DNA from: Colletes latitarsis
Lineage: Eukaryota; Arthropoda; Insecta; Hymenoptera; Colletidae
DNA: 64,000 nucleotides
NCBI RefSeq assembly: GCF_051014445.1
Contig: NC_135134.1
Coordinates: 27,469,672-27,533,671 of the forward strand
Direction: 5' to 3'
The notes under the pieces were generated by a model. The model saw only the letters and a list, made by a program, of their open reading frames with translations. It was not told the DNA's origin and searched no databases. The translations under genes and the position numbers were made by a program. Below are positions 1-14,000 of the stretch, piece after piece; position 1 is the first letter of the stretch, and each line of letters starts with the position of its first letter.

Positions 1-299
1 TTTAATTGACTGTTTCAGTGTGGTCCCACATTACTACCTGATCCAAACCAGAAAAAACCCAGGATCTGTTCAACAAGTATGTGAAAAACGCGAAAGTATG
101 AGCCTGATGAGGGCAAATCCCAGACCTATCCCAGACCTAACTTGCGTTGTCCTCTAAGATATTGATGGAAACCAGGTTTAATTGACTGTTTCAGTGTTGT
201 ACTTCGTTACTACGTGATGCAATCCAGAAAAAGCCCAGGATCTAGCCATCAAGTATGAGAAATATGCGAAAGTATGAGCCTGATGAGGGCGAATCCCAG

Positions 300-1830
300 A
301 CCTATCCCAGACCTAACTTGCGTTATCCTCTAAAATATTGATCGAAATCAGGCTTAATTGACTGTTTCAGCGTGGTACCACATTACTACGTGATACAATC
401 CAGAAACAGCCCAGGATCTTGCCATGAAGTATGAGAAATATGCGAACGTATGAGCCTGATGAGGGCAAATCCTAGACCTAACCCAAACCTAACATGCGTT
501 ATCCTCTAAAATAGTTATCATGACCAGGTTTAATTGATTGTTTCAGTGTGGTCACACATTACTACGTGATCCAAACCAGAAAAAACCCTCGATCAGGTCA
601 ACATGTATGTTAAAACTGCGGAAGTATGACCCTGATGAGGGCAAATCCCAGGCCTAACCTAGACCTAACATGCGTTGTCCTCTAAAATATTGATGGAAAC
701 CAGGTTTAATTGACTGTTTCAGTGTTGTACTTCATTACTACGTGATGCAATCCAGAAAAAGCCCAGGATCTAGCCATCAAGTATGAGAAATATGCGAAAG
801 AATGAGCCTGATGAGAGCAAAACGCAGACCTAACCTAGACAAAACATGAATTATTCTCTAAAATATTGATCAAAACCAGGTTTAATTGACAATTTCAGTG
901 TGGTACCACATTACTACGTGATCCAATCCAGAAATAGCCCAGGATCCAGCCATGAAGTATGAGAAATATGCGAAAGTATGAGCCTGATGGGGGCAAATCC
1001 TAGTCCTAACCCAGACCTAACATGCGTTATCCTCTAAAATATATATCAATACCAGGTTTAATTGAATGTTTCAGTGTGGTACCACATTACTACGTGAACC
1101 AAACCATAAAAAACCCAGGATCTGTTCAACAAGTATGTGAAGAATGCGAAAGTATGAGTCTGATGAGTGAAAATCCCAGGGCTAACCTAGACCTAACATG
1201 CGTTATCCTCTAAAATATTGATCCAAACCAGGTTTAATGGACTGTTTCAGTGTGGTACCACTTTACTACGTGATCCAAAGCAGAAAAAACCCTCGATCAG
1301 GTCAACATGTATGTTAAAACTGCGGAAGTATGACCCTGATGAGAGCAAATCCCAGACCTAACCTAGACCTAACATGAATTGTTCTCTAAAATATTGATCA
1401 AAACCAGGTTTAATTGACTGTTTCAGTGTGGTACCACATTACTACGTGATCCAATCCAGAAATAGCCCAGGACCCAGCCATGAAGTATGAGAAATATGCG
1501 AAAGTATGAGCCTGATGAGGGCAAATCCTAGACCTAACCCAGACCTAACATGCGTTATCCTCTAAAATATTAATCAATACCAGGTTTAATTGATTGTTTC
1601 AGTGAGGTCCCACATTACTACGTGATCCATACCAGAAAAACCCAGGATCTGTTCAACAAGTATGTGAAGAATGCGAAAGTATGAGTCTGATGAGTGAAAA
1701 TCTCAGGCCTAACCTAGACCTAACATGCGTTATCCTCAAAAATATTAATCGAAACCTGGTTTAAACGACTGTTTCTGTGTGGTACCACATTGCTACGTGA
1801 TCCAAACCAGAAAATAACCCAGGATCTGTT
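300..1830 (+). repeat. Higher-order repeat, left type, partial copy
   Basis: A series of consecutive monomer variants here recurs in the same order at about 3.7-5.15 kb and 5.8-7.3 kb. Markers are the variant with CAGAAACAGCCCAGGATC near 390, the CTGCGGAAG cassette near 620 and 1320, and the TAGTCCTAACCCAGACC variant near 1008 (again near 4350 and 6460). The distance to the next copy is about 3344 bp (19 monomers), because a local dimer expansion lies between. Confidence 0.7.
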
Positions 1831-2099
1831 CAACGAGTATGTGAAGTGTGCGAAAGTATGAGTCTGATGAGGGCAAATCCCAGACCTATCCCAGACCTAA
1901 CATGCGTTATCCTGTAAAATATTGATCCAAACCAGGTTTAATGGACTGTTTCAGTGTGGTACCACTTTACTACGTGATCCAAAGCAGAAAAAACCCTCGA
2001 TCAGGTCAACATGTATGTTAAAACTGCGGAAGTATGACCCTGATGAGAGCAAATCCCAGACCTAACCTAGACCTAACATGAATTGTTCTCTAAAATATT

Positions 2100-3480
2100 G
2101 ATCAACACCAGGTTTAATTGACTGTTTCAGTGTGGTACCACATTACTACGTGATCCAATCCAGAAATAGCCCAGGACCCAGCCATCAAGTATGAGAAATA
2201 TGCGAAAGTATGAGCCTGATGAGGGCGAATCCCAGACCTATCCCAGACCTAACTTGCGTTATCCTTTAAAATATTGATCGAAATCAGGCTTAATTAACTG
2301 TTTCAGTGTTGTACTTCATTACTACGTGATGCAATCCAGAAAAAGCCCAGGATCTAGCCATCAAGTTTGAGAAATATGCGAAAGTATGAGCCTGACGAGA
2401 GCAAATCCTAGACCTAACCCAGACCTAACATGCGTTATCCTCTAAAATATTTATCAACACCAGGTTTAATTGACTGTTTCAGTGTGGTACCACATTACTA
2501 CGTGATCCAATCCAGAAATAGCCCAGGACCCAGCCATCAAGTATGAGAAATATGCGAAAGTATGAGCCTGATGAGGGCGAATCCCAGACCTATCCCAGAC
2601 CTAACTTGCGTTATCCTTTAAAATATTGATCGAAATCAGGCTTAATTAACTGTTTCAGTGTTGTACTTCATTACTACGTGATGCAATCCAGAAAAAGCCC
2701 AGGATCTAGCCATCAAGTTTGAGAAATATGCGAAAGTATGAGCCTGATGAGGGCGAATCCCAGACCTATCCCAGACCTAACTTGCGTTATCCTTTAAAAT
2801 ATTGATCGAAATCAGGCTTAATTAACTGTTTCAGTGTTGTACTTCATTACTACGTGATGCAATCCAGAAATAGCCCAGGACCCAGCCATCAAGTATGAGA
2901 AATATGCGAAAGTATGAGCCTGATGAGGGCGAATCCCAGACCTATCCCAGACCTAACTTGCGTTATCCTTTAAAATATTTATCAACACCAGGTTTAATTG
3001 ACTGTTTCAGTGTGGTACCACATTACTACGTGATCCAATCCAGAAATAGCCCAGGACCCAGCCATCAAGTATGAGAAATATGCGAAAGTATGAGCCTGAC
3101 GAGAGCAAATCCTAGACCTAACCCAGACCTAACATGCGTTATCCTCTAAAATATTTATCAAGACCAGGTTTAATTGATTGTTTCAGTGTGGTACCACATT
3201 ACTACGTGATCCAATCCAGAAATAGCCCAGGACCCAGCCATCAAGTATGAGAAATATGCGAAAGTATGAGCCTGATGAGGGCGAATCCCAGACCTATCCC
3301 AGACCTAACTTGCGTTATCCTTTAAAATATTGATCGAAATCAGGCTTAATTAACTGTTTCAGTGTTGTACTTCATTACTACGTGATGCAATCCAGAAAAA
3401 GCCCAGGATCTAGCCATCAAGTTTGAGAAATATGCGAAAGTATGAGCCTGACGAGAGCAAATCCTAGACCTAACCCAGAC
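2100..3480 (+). repeat. Local dimer expansion (2 x 176 bp)
   Basis: The variant with CCCAGGACCCAGCCATC recurs near 2163, 2516, 2868, 3044 and 3220. It alternates for most of this stretch with the variant carrying GTTGTACTTCATTACTACG and TCAGGCTTAATTAAC. The first spacings are 352-353 bp (two monomers), later ones 176 bp. The near identity of the copies points to a recent local amplification inside an older 12-mer arrangement. Confidence 0.75.
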
Positions 3481-6400
3481 CTAACATGCGTTATCCTCTA
3501 AAATATTTATCAAGACCAGGTTTAATTGATTGTTTCAGTGTGGTGCCACATTACTACGTGATCCAAACCAGAAAAAACCCAGGATCCGTTCAACAGGTAT
3601 GTGAAGAATGCGAAAAAATGAGTCTGATGAGTGAAAATCCCAGGCCTTACCTAGACCTAACATGCGTTATCCTCAAGAATATTGATAGAAACCTGGTTTA
3701 ATCGACTGTTTCAGCGTGGTACCACATTACTACGTGATACAATCCAGAAACAGCCCAGGATCTAGCCATGAAGTATGAGAAATATGCGAACGTATGAGCC
3801 TGATGAGGGCAAATCCTAGACCTAACCCAAACCTAACATGCGTTATCCTCTAAAATAGTTATCATGACCAGGTTTAATTGATTGTTTCAGTGTGGTACCA
3901 CATTACTACGTGATCCAAACCAGAAAAAACCCTCGATCAGGTCAACATGTATGTTAAAACTGCGGAAGTATGACCCTGATGAGGGCAAATCCCAGGCCTA
4001 ACCTAGACCTAACATGCGTTGTCCTCTAAAATATTGATGGAAACCAGGTTTAATTGACTGTTTCAGTGTTGTACTTCATTACTACGTGATGCAATCCAGA
4101 AAAAGCCCAGGATCTAGCCATCAAGTATGAGAAATATGCGAAAGAATGAGCCTGATGAGAGCAAATCGCAGACCTAACCTAGACAAAACATGAATTATTC
4201 TCTAAAATATTGATCAAAACCAGGTTTAATTGACAATTTCAGTGTGGTACCACATTACTACGTGATCCAATCCAGAAATAGCCCAGGATCCAGAACATGA
4301 AGTATGAGAAATATGCGAAAGTTTGAGCCTGATGGGGGCAAATCCTAGTCCTAACCCAGACCTAACATGCGTTATCCTCTAAAATATTTATCAAGACCAG
4401 GTTTAATTGAATGTTTCAGTGTGGTACCACATTACTACGTGAACCAAACCATAAAAAACCCAGGATCTGTTCAACAAGTATGTGAAGAATGCGAAAGTAT
4501 GAGTCTGATGAGTGAAAATCCCAGGGCTAACCTAGACCTAACATGCGTTATCCTCTAAAATATTGATCCAAACCAGGTTTAATGGACTGTTTCAGTGTGG
4601 TACCACTTTACTACGTGATCCAAAGCAGAAAAAACCCTCGATCAGGTCAACATGTATGTTAAAACTGCGGAAGTATGACCCTGATGAGAGCAAATCCCAG
4701 ACCTAACCTAGACCTAACATGAATTGTTCTCTAAAATATTGATCAAAACCTGGTTTAATTGACTGTTTCAGTGTGGTACCACATTACTACGTGATCCAAT
4801 CCAGAAATAGCCCAGGACCCAGCCATGAAGTATGAGAAATATGCGAAAGTATGAGCCTGATGAGGGCAAATCCTAGACCTAACCCAGACCTAACATGCGT
4901 TATCCTCTAAAATATTTATCAATACCAGGTGTAATTGATTGTTTCAGTGTGGTCCCACATTACTACGTGATCCAAACCAGAAAAACCCAGGATCTGTTCA
5001 ACAAGTATGTGAAGAATGCGAAAGTATGAGCCTGATGAGTGAAAATCCCAGGCCTAACCTAGACCTAACATGCGTTATCCTCAAAAATATAGATCAAAAC
5101 CTGGTTTAATCGACTGTGTCAGTGTGGTACCACATTACTATGTGATCCAAACCAGAAAATAACCCAGGATCTGTTCAACGAGTATGTGAAAAACGCGAAA
5201 GTATGACCCTGATGAGAGCAAATCCCAGACCTAACCTAGACCTAACATGAATTGTTCTCTAAAATATTGATCAACACCAGGTTTAATTGACTGTTTCAGT
5301 GTGGTACCACATTACTACGTGATCCAATCCAGAAATAGCCCAGGACCCAGCCATCAAGTATGAGAAATATGCGAAAGTATGAGCCTGATGAGGGCGAATC
5401 CCAGACCTATCCCAGACCTAACTTGCGTTATCCTTTAAAATATTGATCGAAATCAGGCTTAATTAACTGTTTCAGTGTTGTACTTCATTACTACGTGATG
5501 CAATCCAGAAAAAGCCCAGGATCTAGCCATCAAGTTTGAGAAATATGCGAAAGTATGAGCCTGACGAGAGCAAATCCTAGACCTAACCCAGACCTAACAT
5601 GCGTTATCCTCTAAAATATTGATCAAGACCAGGTTTAATTGATTGTTTCAGTGTGGTGCCACATTACTACGTGATCCAAACCAGAAAAAACCCAGGATCC
5701 GTTCAACAGGTATGTGAAGAATGCGAAAAAATGAGTCTGATGAGTGAAAATCCCAGGCCTTACCTAGACCTAACATGCGTTATCCTCAAGAATATTGATA
5801 GAAACCTGGTTTAATCGACTGTTTCAGCGTGGTACCACATTACTACGTGATACAATCCAGAAACAGCCCAGGATCTAGCCATGAAGTATGAGAAATATGC
5901 GAACGTATGAGCCTGATGAGGGCAAATCCTAGACCTAACCCAAACCTAACATGCGTCATCCTCTAAAATAGTTATCATGACCAGGTTTAATTGATTGTTT
6001 CAGTGTGGTCCCACATTACTACGTGATCCAAACCAGAAAAAACCCTCGATCAGGTCAACATGTATGTTAAAACTGCGGAAGTATGACCCTGATGAGGGCA
6101 AATCCCAGGCCTAACCTAGACCTAACATGCGTTGTCCTCTAAAATATTGATGGAAACCAGGTTTAATTGACTGTTTCAGTGTTGTACTTCATTACTACGT
6201 GATGCAATCCAGAAAAAGCCCAGGATCTAGCCATCAAGTATGAGAAATATGCGAAAGAATGAGCCTGATGAGAGCAAATCGCAGACCTAACCTAGACAAA
6301 ACATGAATTATTCTCTAAAATATTGATCAAAACCAGGTTTAATTGACAATTTCAGTGTGGTACCACATTACTACGTGATCCAATCCAGAAATAGCCCAGG

Positions 6401-7300
6401 ATCCAGCCATGAAGTATGAGAAATATGCGAAAGTTTGAGCCTGATGGGGGCAAATCCTAGTCCTAACCCAGACCTAACATGCGTTATCCTCTAAAATATT
6501 TATCAAGACCAGGTTTAATTGAATGTTTCAGTGTGGTACCACATTACTACGTGAACCAAACCATAAAAAACCCAGGATCTGTTCAACAAGTATGTGAAGA
6601 ATGCGAAAGTATGAGTCTGATGAGTGAAAATCCCAGGGCTAACCTAGACCTAACATGCGTTATCCTCTAAAATATTGATCCAAACCAGGTTTAATGGACT
6701 GTTTCAGTGTGGTACCACTTTACTACGTGATCCAAAGCAGAAAAAACCCTCGATCAGGTCAACATGTATGTTAAAACTGCGGAAGTATGACCCTGATGAG
6801 AGCAAATCCCAGACCTAACCTAGACCTAACATGAATTGTTCTCTAAAATATTGATCAAAACCAGGTTTAATTGACTGTTTCAGTGTGGTACCACATTACT
6901 ACGTGATCCAATCCAGAAATAGCCCAGGACCCAGCCATGAAGTATGAGAAATATGCGAAAGTATGAGCCTGATGAGGGCAAATCCTAGACCTAACCCAGA
7001 CCTAACATGCGTTATCCTCTAAAATATTTATCAATACCAGGTTTAATTGATTGTTTCAGTGTGGTCCCACATTACTACGTGATCCAAACCAGAAAAACCC
7101 AGGATCTGTTCAACAAGTATGTGAAGAATGCGAAAGTATGAGTCTGATGAGTGAAAATCTCAGGCCTAACCTAGACCTAACATGCGTTATCCTCAAAAAT
7201 ATTGATCGAAACCTGGTTTAATCGACTGTTTCTGTGTGGTACCACATTGCTATGTGATCCAAACCAGAAAATAACCCAGGATCTGTTCAACGAGTATGAG
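3200..7300 (+). repeat. 12-mer higher-order repeat, two tandem copies (about 2112 bp each)
   Basis: About 3200-5190 matches about 5310-7300 monomer by monomer at an offset of 2112-2113 bp. Examples are the start of the ATGCGTTATCC frame at 3486 and 5599 and at 4367 and 6479, and the AATGAGCCTGATGAGAGC variant near 4145 and 6256. The copies differ by scattered single bases. At the end, the first copy switches to an AAACGCG cassette near 5190 where the second has TGTGCG, so the copies have exchanged or lost their register there. Confidence 0.8.
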
Positions 7301-8089
7301 AAGTGTGCGAAAGTATGAGTCTGATGAGGGCAAATCCCAGGCCTAACCCAGACCTAACTTGCGTTGTCCTCTAAAATATTGTTGGAAACCAGGTTTAATT
7401 GACTGTTTCAGTGTTGTACTACATTAGTACGTGATGCAATTCAGAAATAGCCCAGGATCTAGCCATGAAGTATGAGAAATATGCGAAAGTATTAGCCTGA
7501 TGAGGGCAAATCCTAGACCTAACCCAGACATAACTTGCGTTATCCTCTAAAATATTGATCGAAACCAGGTTTAATTGACTGTTTCAGCGTGGTGCCACAT
7601 TACTTCGTGATCCAATTTATAAATAGCCCAGGTTCTAGGCATGAAGTATGAGAAATGTGCGAATGTATGTGTCTGATGGGGGCAAATTCTAGACCTCACC
7701 CAGACCTAACATGCGTTATCCTCTAAAATATTTATCAAGACCAGGTTTTATTGAATGTTTCAGTGTGGTACCACATTACTACGTGAACCAAACCAGAAAA
7801 AACCCAGGATCCGTTCATCAAGTATGTGAAGAATGCGAAAGTATGAGTCTGATGAGTGAAAATCTCGGGGCTAACCTAGACCTGACTTGCGTTGTCCTCT
7901 AAAATATTGATGGAAACCAGGTTTCATTGACTGTTTCAGTGTGGTACTACATTACTACGTGATGCAATCCAGAAAAAGCCCATGATCTAGCCATCAAGTA
8001 TGAGAAATATGCGAAAGAATGAGCCTGATGAGATCAAATCCCAGACCTAACCTAGACCTAACATGCGTTATCCTCTAAAATGTTGAGCG

Positions 8090-11000
8090 AAACCAGGTTT
8101 AATGGACTGTTTCAGTGTGGTACCACACTACTTCGTGATCCAAACCAGAAAAAACCCAGGATCTGTTCAACAAGTATGTGAAAAACGCGAAAATGTGAGC
8201 CTGATGAGGGCAAATCTTAGACCTAACCTTGACCTAACATGCGTTATCCTCTAAAATATTGAGCGAAACCAGGTTTAATGGACTGCTTCAGTGTGGTAGC
8301 ACACTACTACGGGATCCAAACCAGAAAAAACCCAGGATCTGTTCAACAAGTATGTGAAAAATGCGAAAGTATGAGTCTGATGAGTGAAAATCCCAGGCCT
8401 AACCTAGACCTAACATGCGTTATCCTCAAAAATATTGATCGAAACCAGGTTTAATCGAACGCTTCAGTGTGGTACCACATTACCACGTGATCCAAACCAG
8501 AAAAAAACCCAGTATCTGTTCAACAAGTATGTGAAAAACGCGAAAGTATGACCCCGATGAGGGCAAATCCCAGGCCTAACCTAGACCTAACATGCATTAT
8601 CCTCTAAAATATTGATCGAAACATGGTTTAATGGACTGTTTCAGTATGGTACCACATTACTATGTGATCCAAAGCAGAAAAAACCCTCGAACAGGTCATC
8701 ATGTATGTTAAAACTGCGAAAGTATGACCCTGATGAGGGCAAATCCCAGGCCTAACCTAGACCTAACATGCGTTATCCTCAAAAATATTGATCGAAACCA
8801 GGTTTAATCAACTGTTTCAGTGTGGTACCTCATTACTACGTGATCCAAACCAGAAAAAAACCCAGGAGCTGTTCAACGAGTACGTAAAGAATGCGAAAGT
8901 ATGTGTCCGATGAGGGCAAATCCCAGGCCTATCCTAGACCTAACATGCGTTATCTTCTAAAATATCGATCGAAACCAGGTTTAATGGACTGTTTCCGTGT
9001 GGTACCACATTACTACGTGATCCAAACCAGAAAAAGCCCAGGATCTAGCCATGAAGTATGAAAAATATGCGAAAGTATGAGCCTGATGAGGGCAAATCCT
9101 AGACCTATCCCAGACCTAACATGCGTTATCCTCTAAAATGTTCATCGAAACCAGGTTTAATGGACTGTTTCAGTGTGGTACCACATTACTACGCGATCCA
9201 AACCAGAAAAAACCGAGGATCTGTTCAACAAGTATGTGAAAAACGCGAAAGTATGAGCCTGATGAGGGCGAATCCCAGACTTATCCCAGACCTAACTTGC
9301 GTTATCTTCTAAAATATTGATCGAAACCAGATTTAATCGACTGTTTCAGTGTGGTACCACATTACTACGTGATCCAAACCAGAAAAAAACCCAGGATCTT
9401 GTCAACGAGTATGTGAAGTGTGCGAAAGTATGAGTCTGATGAGGGCAAATCCCAGACCTGTCCCAGACCTAACATGCGTTATCCTCTAAAATATTGATCC
9501 AAACCAGGTTTAATGGACTGTTTCAGTGTGGTACCACTTTACTACGTGATCCAAAGCAGAAAAAACCCTCGAACAGGTCATCATGTATGTTAAAACTGCG
9601 AAAGTATGACCCTGATGAGGGCAAATCCCAGGCCTAACCTAGACCTAACATGCATTATCCTCTAAAATATTCATCGAAACCAGGTTTATTGGACTGTTTC
9701 AGTGTGGTACCACATTACTACGTGATCCAAATCAGAAAAAAACCCAGGATCTTGTCAAGGAGTATGTGAAGTGTGCGAAACTATGAGTCTGATGAGGGCA
9801 AATCCCAGGCCTAACCTAGACCTAACATGCGTTATCCTCTAAAATATTGAGCGAAACCAGGTTTAATGGACTGTTTCAGTGTGGTACCACACTACTTCGT
9901 GATCCAAACCAGAAAAAACCAAGGATCTTGTCAACGAGTATGTGAAGTGTGCGAAAGTATGAGTCTGATGAGGGCAAATCCCAGACCTGTCCCAGACCTA
10001 ACTTGCGTTATCCTCTAAAATATTGATCGAAACCTGGTTTAATTGACTGTTTCAGTGCGGTACCACACTACTACGTGATCCAAACCAGAAAAAAACCCAG
10101 GAGCTGTTCAACAAGTACGTGAAGAATGCGAAAGTATGTGTCTGATGAGGGCATATCACAGGCCTAACCTAGACCTAACATGCGTTATCTTCTAAAATAT
10201 TGATCGAAACCAGGTTTAATGGTCTGTTTCCGTGTGGTACCACATTACTACGTGACCCAAACCAGAAAAAGCCCAGAATCTGCCCATCAAGTATGAGAAA
10301 TATGCGAAAGTACGAGCCTGATGAGAGCAAATCCCAGAAATAACCTAGACCTAACATGAATTATTCTCTAAAATATTGATCGAAACCAGGTTTAATGGAC
10401 TGTCTCAGTGTGGTACCACATTACTAGGTGATCCAAGCCAGAAAAAACCCAGGATCTGTTCAACTCGGATGTGAAAAACGCGACAGTATGAGCCTGACGA
10501 GGGCATATCCCAGGCCTAACATAGACCTAACATACGTTATCCTCTAAAATATTGATCGAAACCAGGGTTAATCGACTGTATCAGTGTGGTACTACATTAC
10601 TACGTGATCCAATCTAGAAAAAGCCCAGGATCTAGCCATCAAGTATGAAAAATATGCGAAAGTATGAGCCTGATGAGGGCAAATCCCAGACATATCCCAG
10701 ACCTAACTTGCGTTGTCCTCTAAAATATTGATGGAAACCAGGTTTTATTGATTGTTTCAGTGTGGTCCCACATTATTACGTGATCCAAACCAGAAAAAAC
10801 CCAGGATCTGTTCAACGAGTATGTGAAGTGTGCGAAAGTATGAGTCTGATGAGGTCAAATCCCAGACCTATCCCAGACCTAACTTGCGTTATCCTCTAAA
10901 ATATTGTTCGAAACCAGGTTTAATCGACTGTGTCCGTGTGGTACCACATTACTACGTGAACCAAACCAGAAAAAAACCAGGATCCGCTCAACAAGTATGT

Positions 11001-14000
11001 GAAGAATGCGAAAGTATGAGTCTGATGAGTGAAAATCCCAGACCTTACCTAGACCTAACATGCGTTATCCTCTAAAATATTGATCCAAACCAGGTTTAAT
11101 AGACTGTTTCAGTGTGGTACCACATTACCACGTGATCCAAACCAGAAAAAAACCCAGTATCTGTTCAACAAGTATGTGAAAAACGCGAAAGTATGACCCC
11201 GATGAGGGCAAATCCCAGGCCTAACCTAGACCTAACATGCATTATCCTCTAAAATATTGATCGAAACCTAGGTTTAATGGACTGTTTCAGTATGGTACCA
11301 CATTACTATGTGTTCCAAACCAGAAAAAACTCAGGATCTGTTCAAGAAGTATGTGAAAAACGCGAAAGTATGAGCCTGATGAGGGCGAATCCCAGACCTA
11401 TCCCAGACCTAAATTGCGTTATACTCTAAAATATTGATCGAAACCAGGTTTAATGGACTGTTTCAGTGTTGTACCACTTTACTACGTGATCCAAAGCAGA
11501 AAAAACCCTCGGTCAGGTCATCATGTATGTTAAAACTGCGAAAGTATGACCCTGATGAGGGCAAATCCCAGGCCTAACCTAGACCTAACATGCGTTATCC
11601 TCAAAAATATTGATCGAAACCAGGTTTAATCAACTGTTTCAGTGTGGTACCACATTACTACGTGATCCAAACCAGACAAAGCCCACGATCTAGCCATGAA
11701 GTATGAAAAATATGCGAAAGTATGAGCCAGATGAGGGCAAATCCTAGACCTATCCCAGACCTAACATGCGTTATCCTCTAAAATGTTCATCGAAACCAGG
11801 TTTAATGGACTGTTTCAGTGTGGTACCACATTACTACGTGATCCAAACCAGAAAAAACCGAGGATCTGTTCAACAAGTATGTGAAAAACGCGAAAGTATG
11901 AGCCTGATGAGGGCGAATCCAAGACTCATCCCAGACCTAACTTGCGTTATCCTCTAAAATATTGATCGAAACCAGGTTTAATCGACTGTTTCAGTGTGGT
12001 ACCACATTACTACGTGATCCAAACCAGAAAAAAACCCAGGATCTTGTCAACGAGTATGTGAAGTGTGCGAAAGTATGAGTCTGATGAGGGCAAATCCCAG
12101 ACCTGTCCCAGACCTAACTTGCGTTATCCTCTAATATATTGATCGAAACCTGGTTTAATTGACTGTTTCAGTGCGGTACCACACTACTACGTGATCCAAA
12201 CCAGAAAAAAACCCAGGAGCTGTTCAACAAGTACGTGAAGAATGCGAAAGTATGTGTCTGATGAGGGCATATCACAGGCCTAACCTAGACCTAACATGCG
12301 TTATCTTCTAAAATATTGATCGAAACCAGGTTTAATGGTCTGTTTCCGTGTGGTACCACATTACTACGTGATCCAAACCAGAAAAAGCCCAGAATCTGCC
12401 CATCAAGTATGAGAAATATGCGAAAGTACGAGCCTGATGAGAGCAAATCCCAGAAATAACCTAGACCTAACATGAATTATTTTCTAAAATATTGATCGAA
12501 ACCAGGTTTAATGGACTGTCTCAGTGTGGTACCACATTACAAGGTGATCCAAGCCAGAAAAAACCCAGGATCTGTTCAACTCGGATGTGAAAAACGCGAC
12601 AGTATGAGCCTGACGAGAGCATATCCCAGGCCTAACATAGACCTAACATGCGTTATCCTCTAAAATACTGATCGAAACCAGGGTTAATCGACTGTATCAG
12701 TGTGGTACTACATTACTACGTGATCCAATCTAGAAAAAGCCCAGGATCTAGCCATCAAGTATGAAAAATATGCGAAAGTATGAGCCTGATGAGGGCAAAT
12801 TCTAGACCTATCCCAGACCTAACATGCGTTATCCTCTAAAATATTCATCGAAACCAGGTTTAATGGACTGTTTCAGTGTGGTACCACATTACTACGTGAT
12901 CCAAATCAGAAAAAAACCCAGGATCTTGTCAAGGAGTATGTGAAGTGTGCGAAACTATGAGTCTGATGAGGGCAAATCCCAGGCCTAACCTAGACCTAAC
13001 ATGCGTTATCCTCTAAAATATTGAGCGAAACCAGGTTTAATGGACTGTTTCAGTGTGGTACCACACTACTTCGTGATCCAAACCAGAAAAAACCAAGGAT
13101 CTGTTCAACAAGTATGTGAAAAACGCGAAACTGTGAGCCTGATGAGGGCAAATCTTAGACCTAACCTTGACCTAACATGCGTTATCCTCTAAAATATTGA
13201 GCGAAACCAGGTTTAATGGACTGTTTCAGTGTGGTAGCACACTACTACGGAATCCAAACCAGAAAAAACCCAGGATCTGTTCAACAAGTATGTGAAAAAC
13301 GCGAAAGTATGAGCCTGATGAGGGCAAATCCCAGACCTAACTTGCGTTGTCCTCTAAAATATTGATGGAAACCAGGTTTTATTGATTGTTTCAGTGTGGT
13401 CCCACATTACTACGTGATCCAAACCAGAAAAAACCCAGGATCTGTTCAACGAGTATGTGAAGTGTGCGAAAGTATGAGTCTGATGAGGTCAAATCCCAGA
13501 CCTATCCCAGACCCAACTTGCGTTATCCTCTAAAATATTGTTCGAAACCAGGTTTAATCGACTGTGTCCGTGTGGTACCACATTACTACGTGAACCAAAC
13601 CAGAATAAAACCAGGATCCGCTCAACAAGTATGTGAAGAATGCGAAAGTATGAGTCTGATGAGTGAAAATCCCAGACCTTACCTAGACCTAACATGCGTT
13701 ATCCTCTAAAATATTGATCCAAACCAGGTTTAATAGACTGTTTCAGTGTGGTACCACATTACTACGTGATCCAAACCAGAAAAAAACCCAGTATCTGTTC
13801 AACAAGTATGTGAAAAACGCGAAAGTATGACCCTGATGAGGGCAAATCCCAGGCCTAAACTACACCTAACATGCATTATCCTCTAAAATATTGATCGAAA
13901 CCAGGTTTAATCGACTGTCTCAGTGTGGTACCACATTACTACGTGATCCAAACCAGAAAAAAACCCAGTATCTGTTCAACAAGTATGTGAAAAACGCGAA

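Noticed and set aside
1022..1213. Recurrent 60-83 codon frames starting MRYPLKY or MNYSLKY throughout the satellite, as if a multicopy small protein family
   Set aside because: They span just over one 176-bp period, the period is not a multiple of three, starts and stops come from the monomer itself, and variants arise by base changes without sign of protein constraint. They are repeat artefacts.
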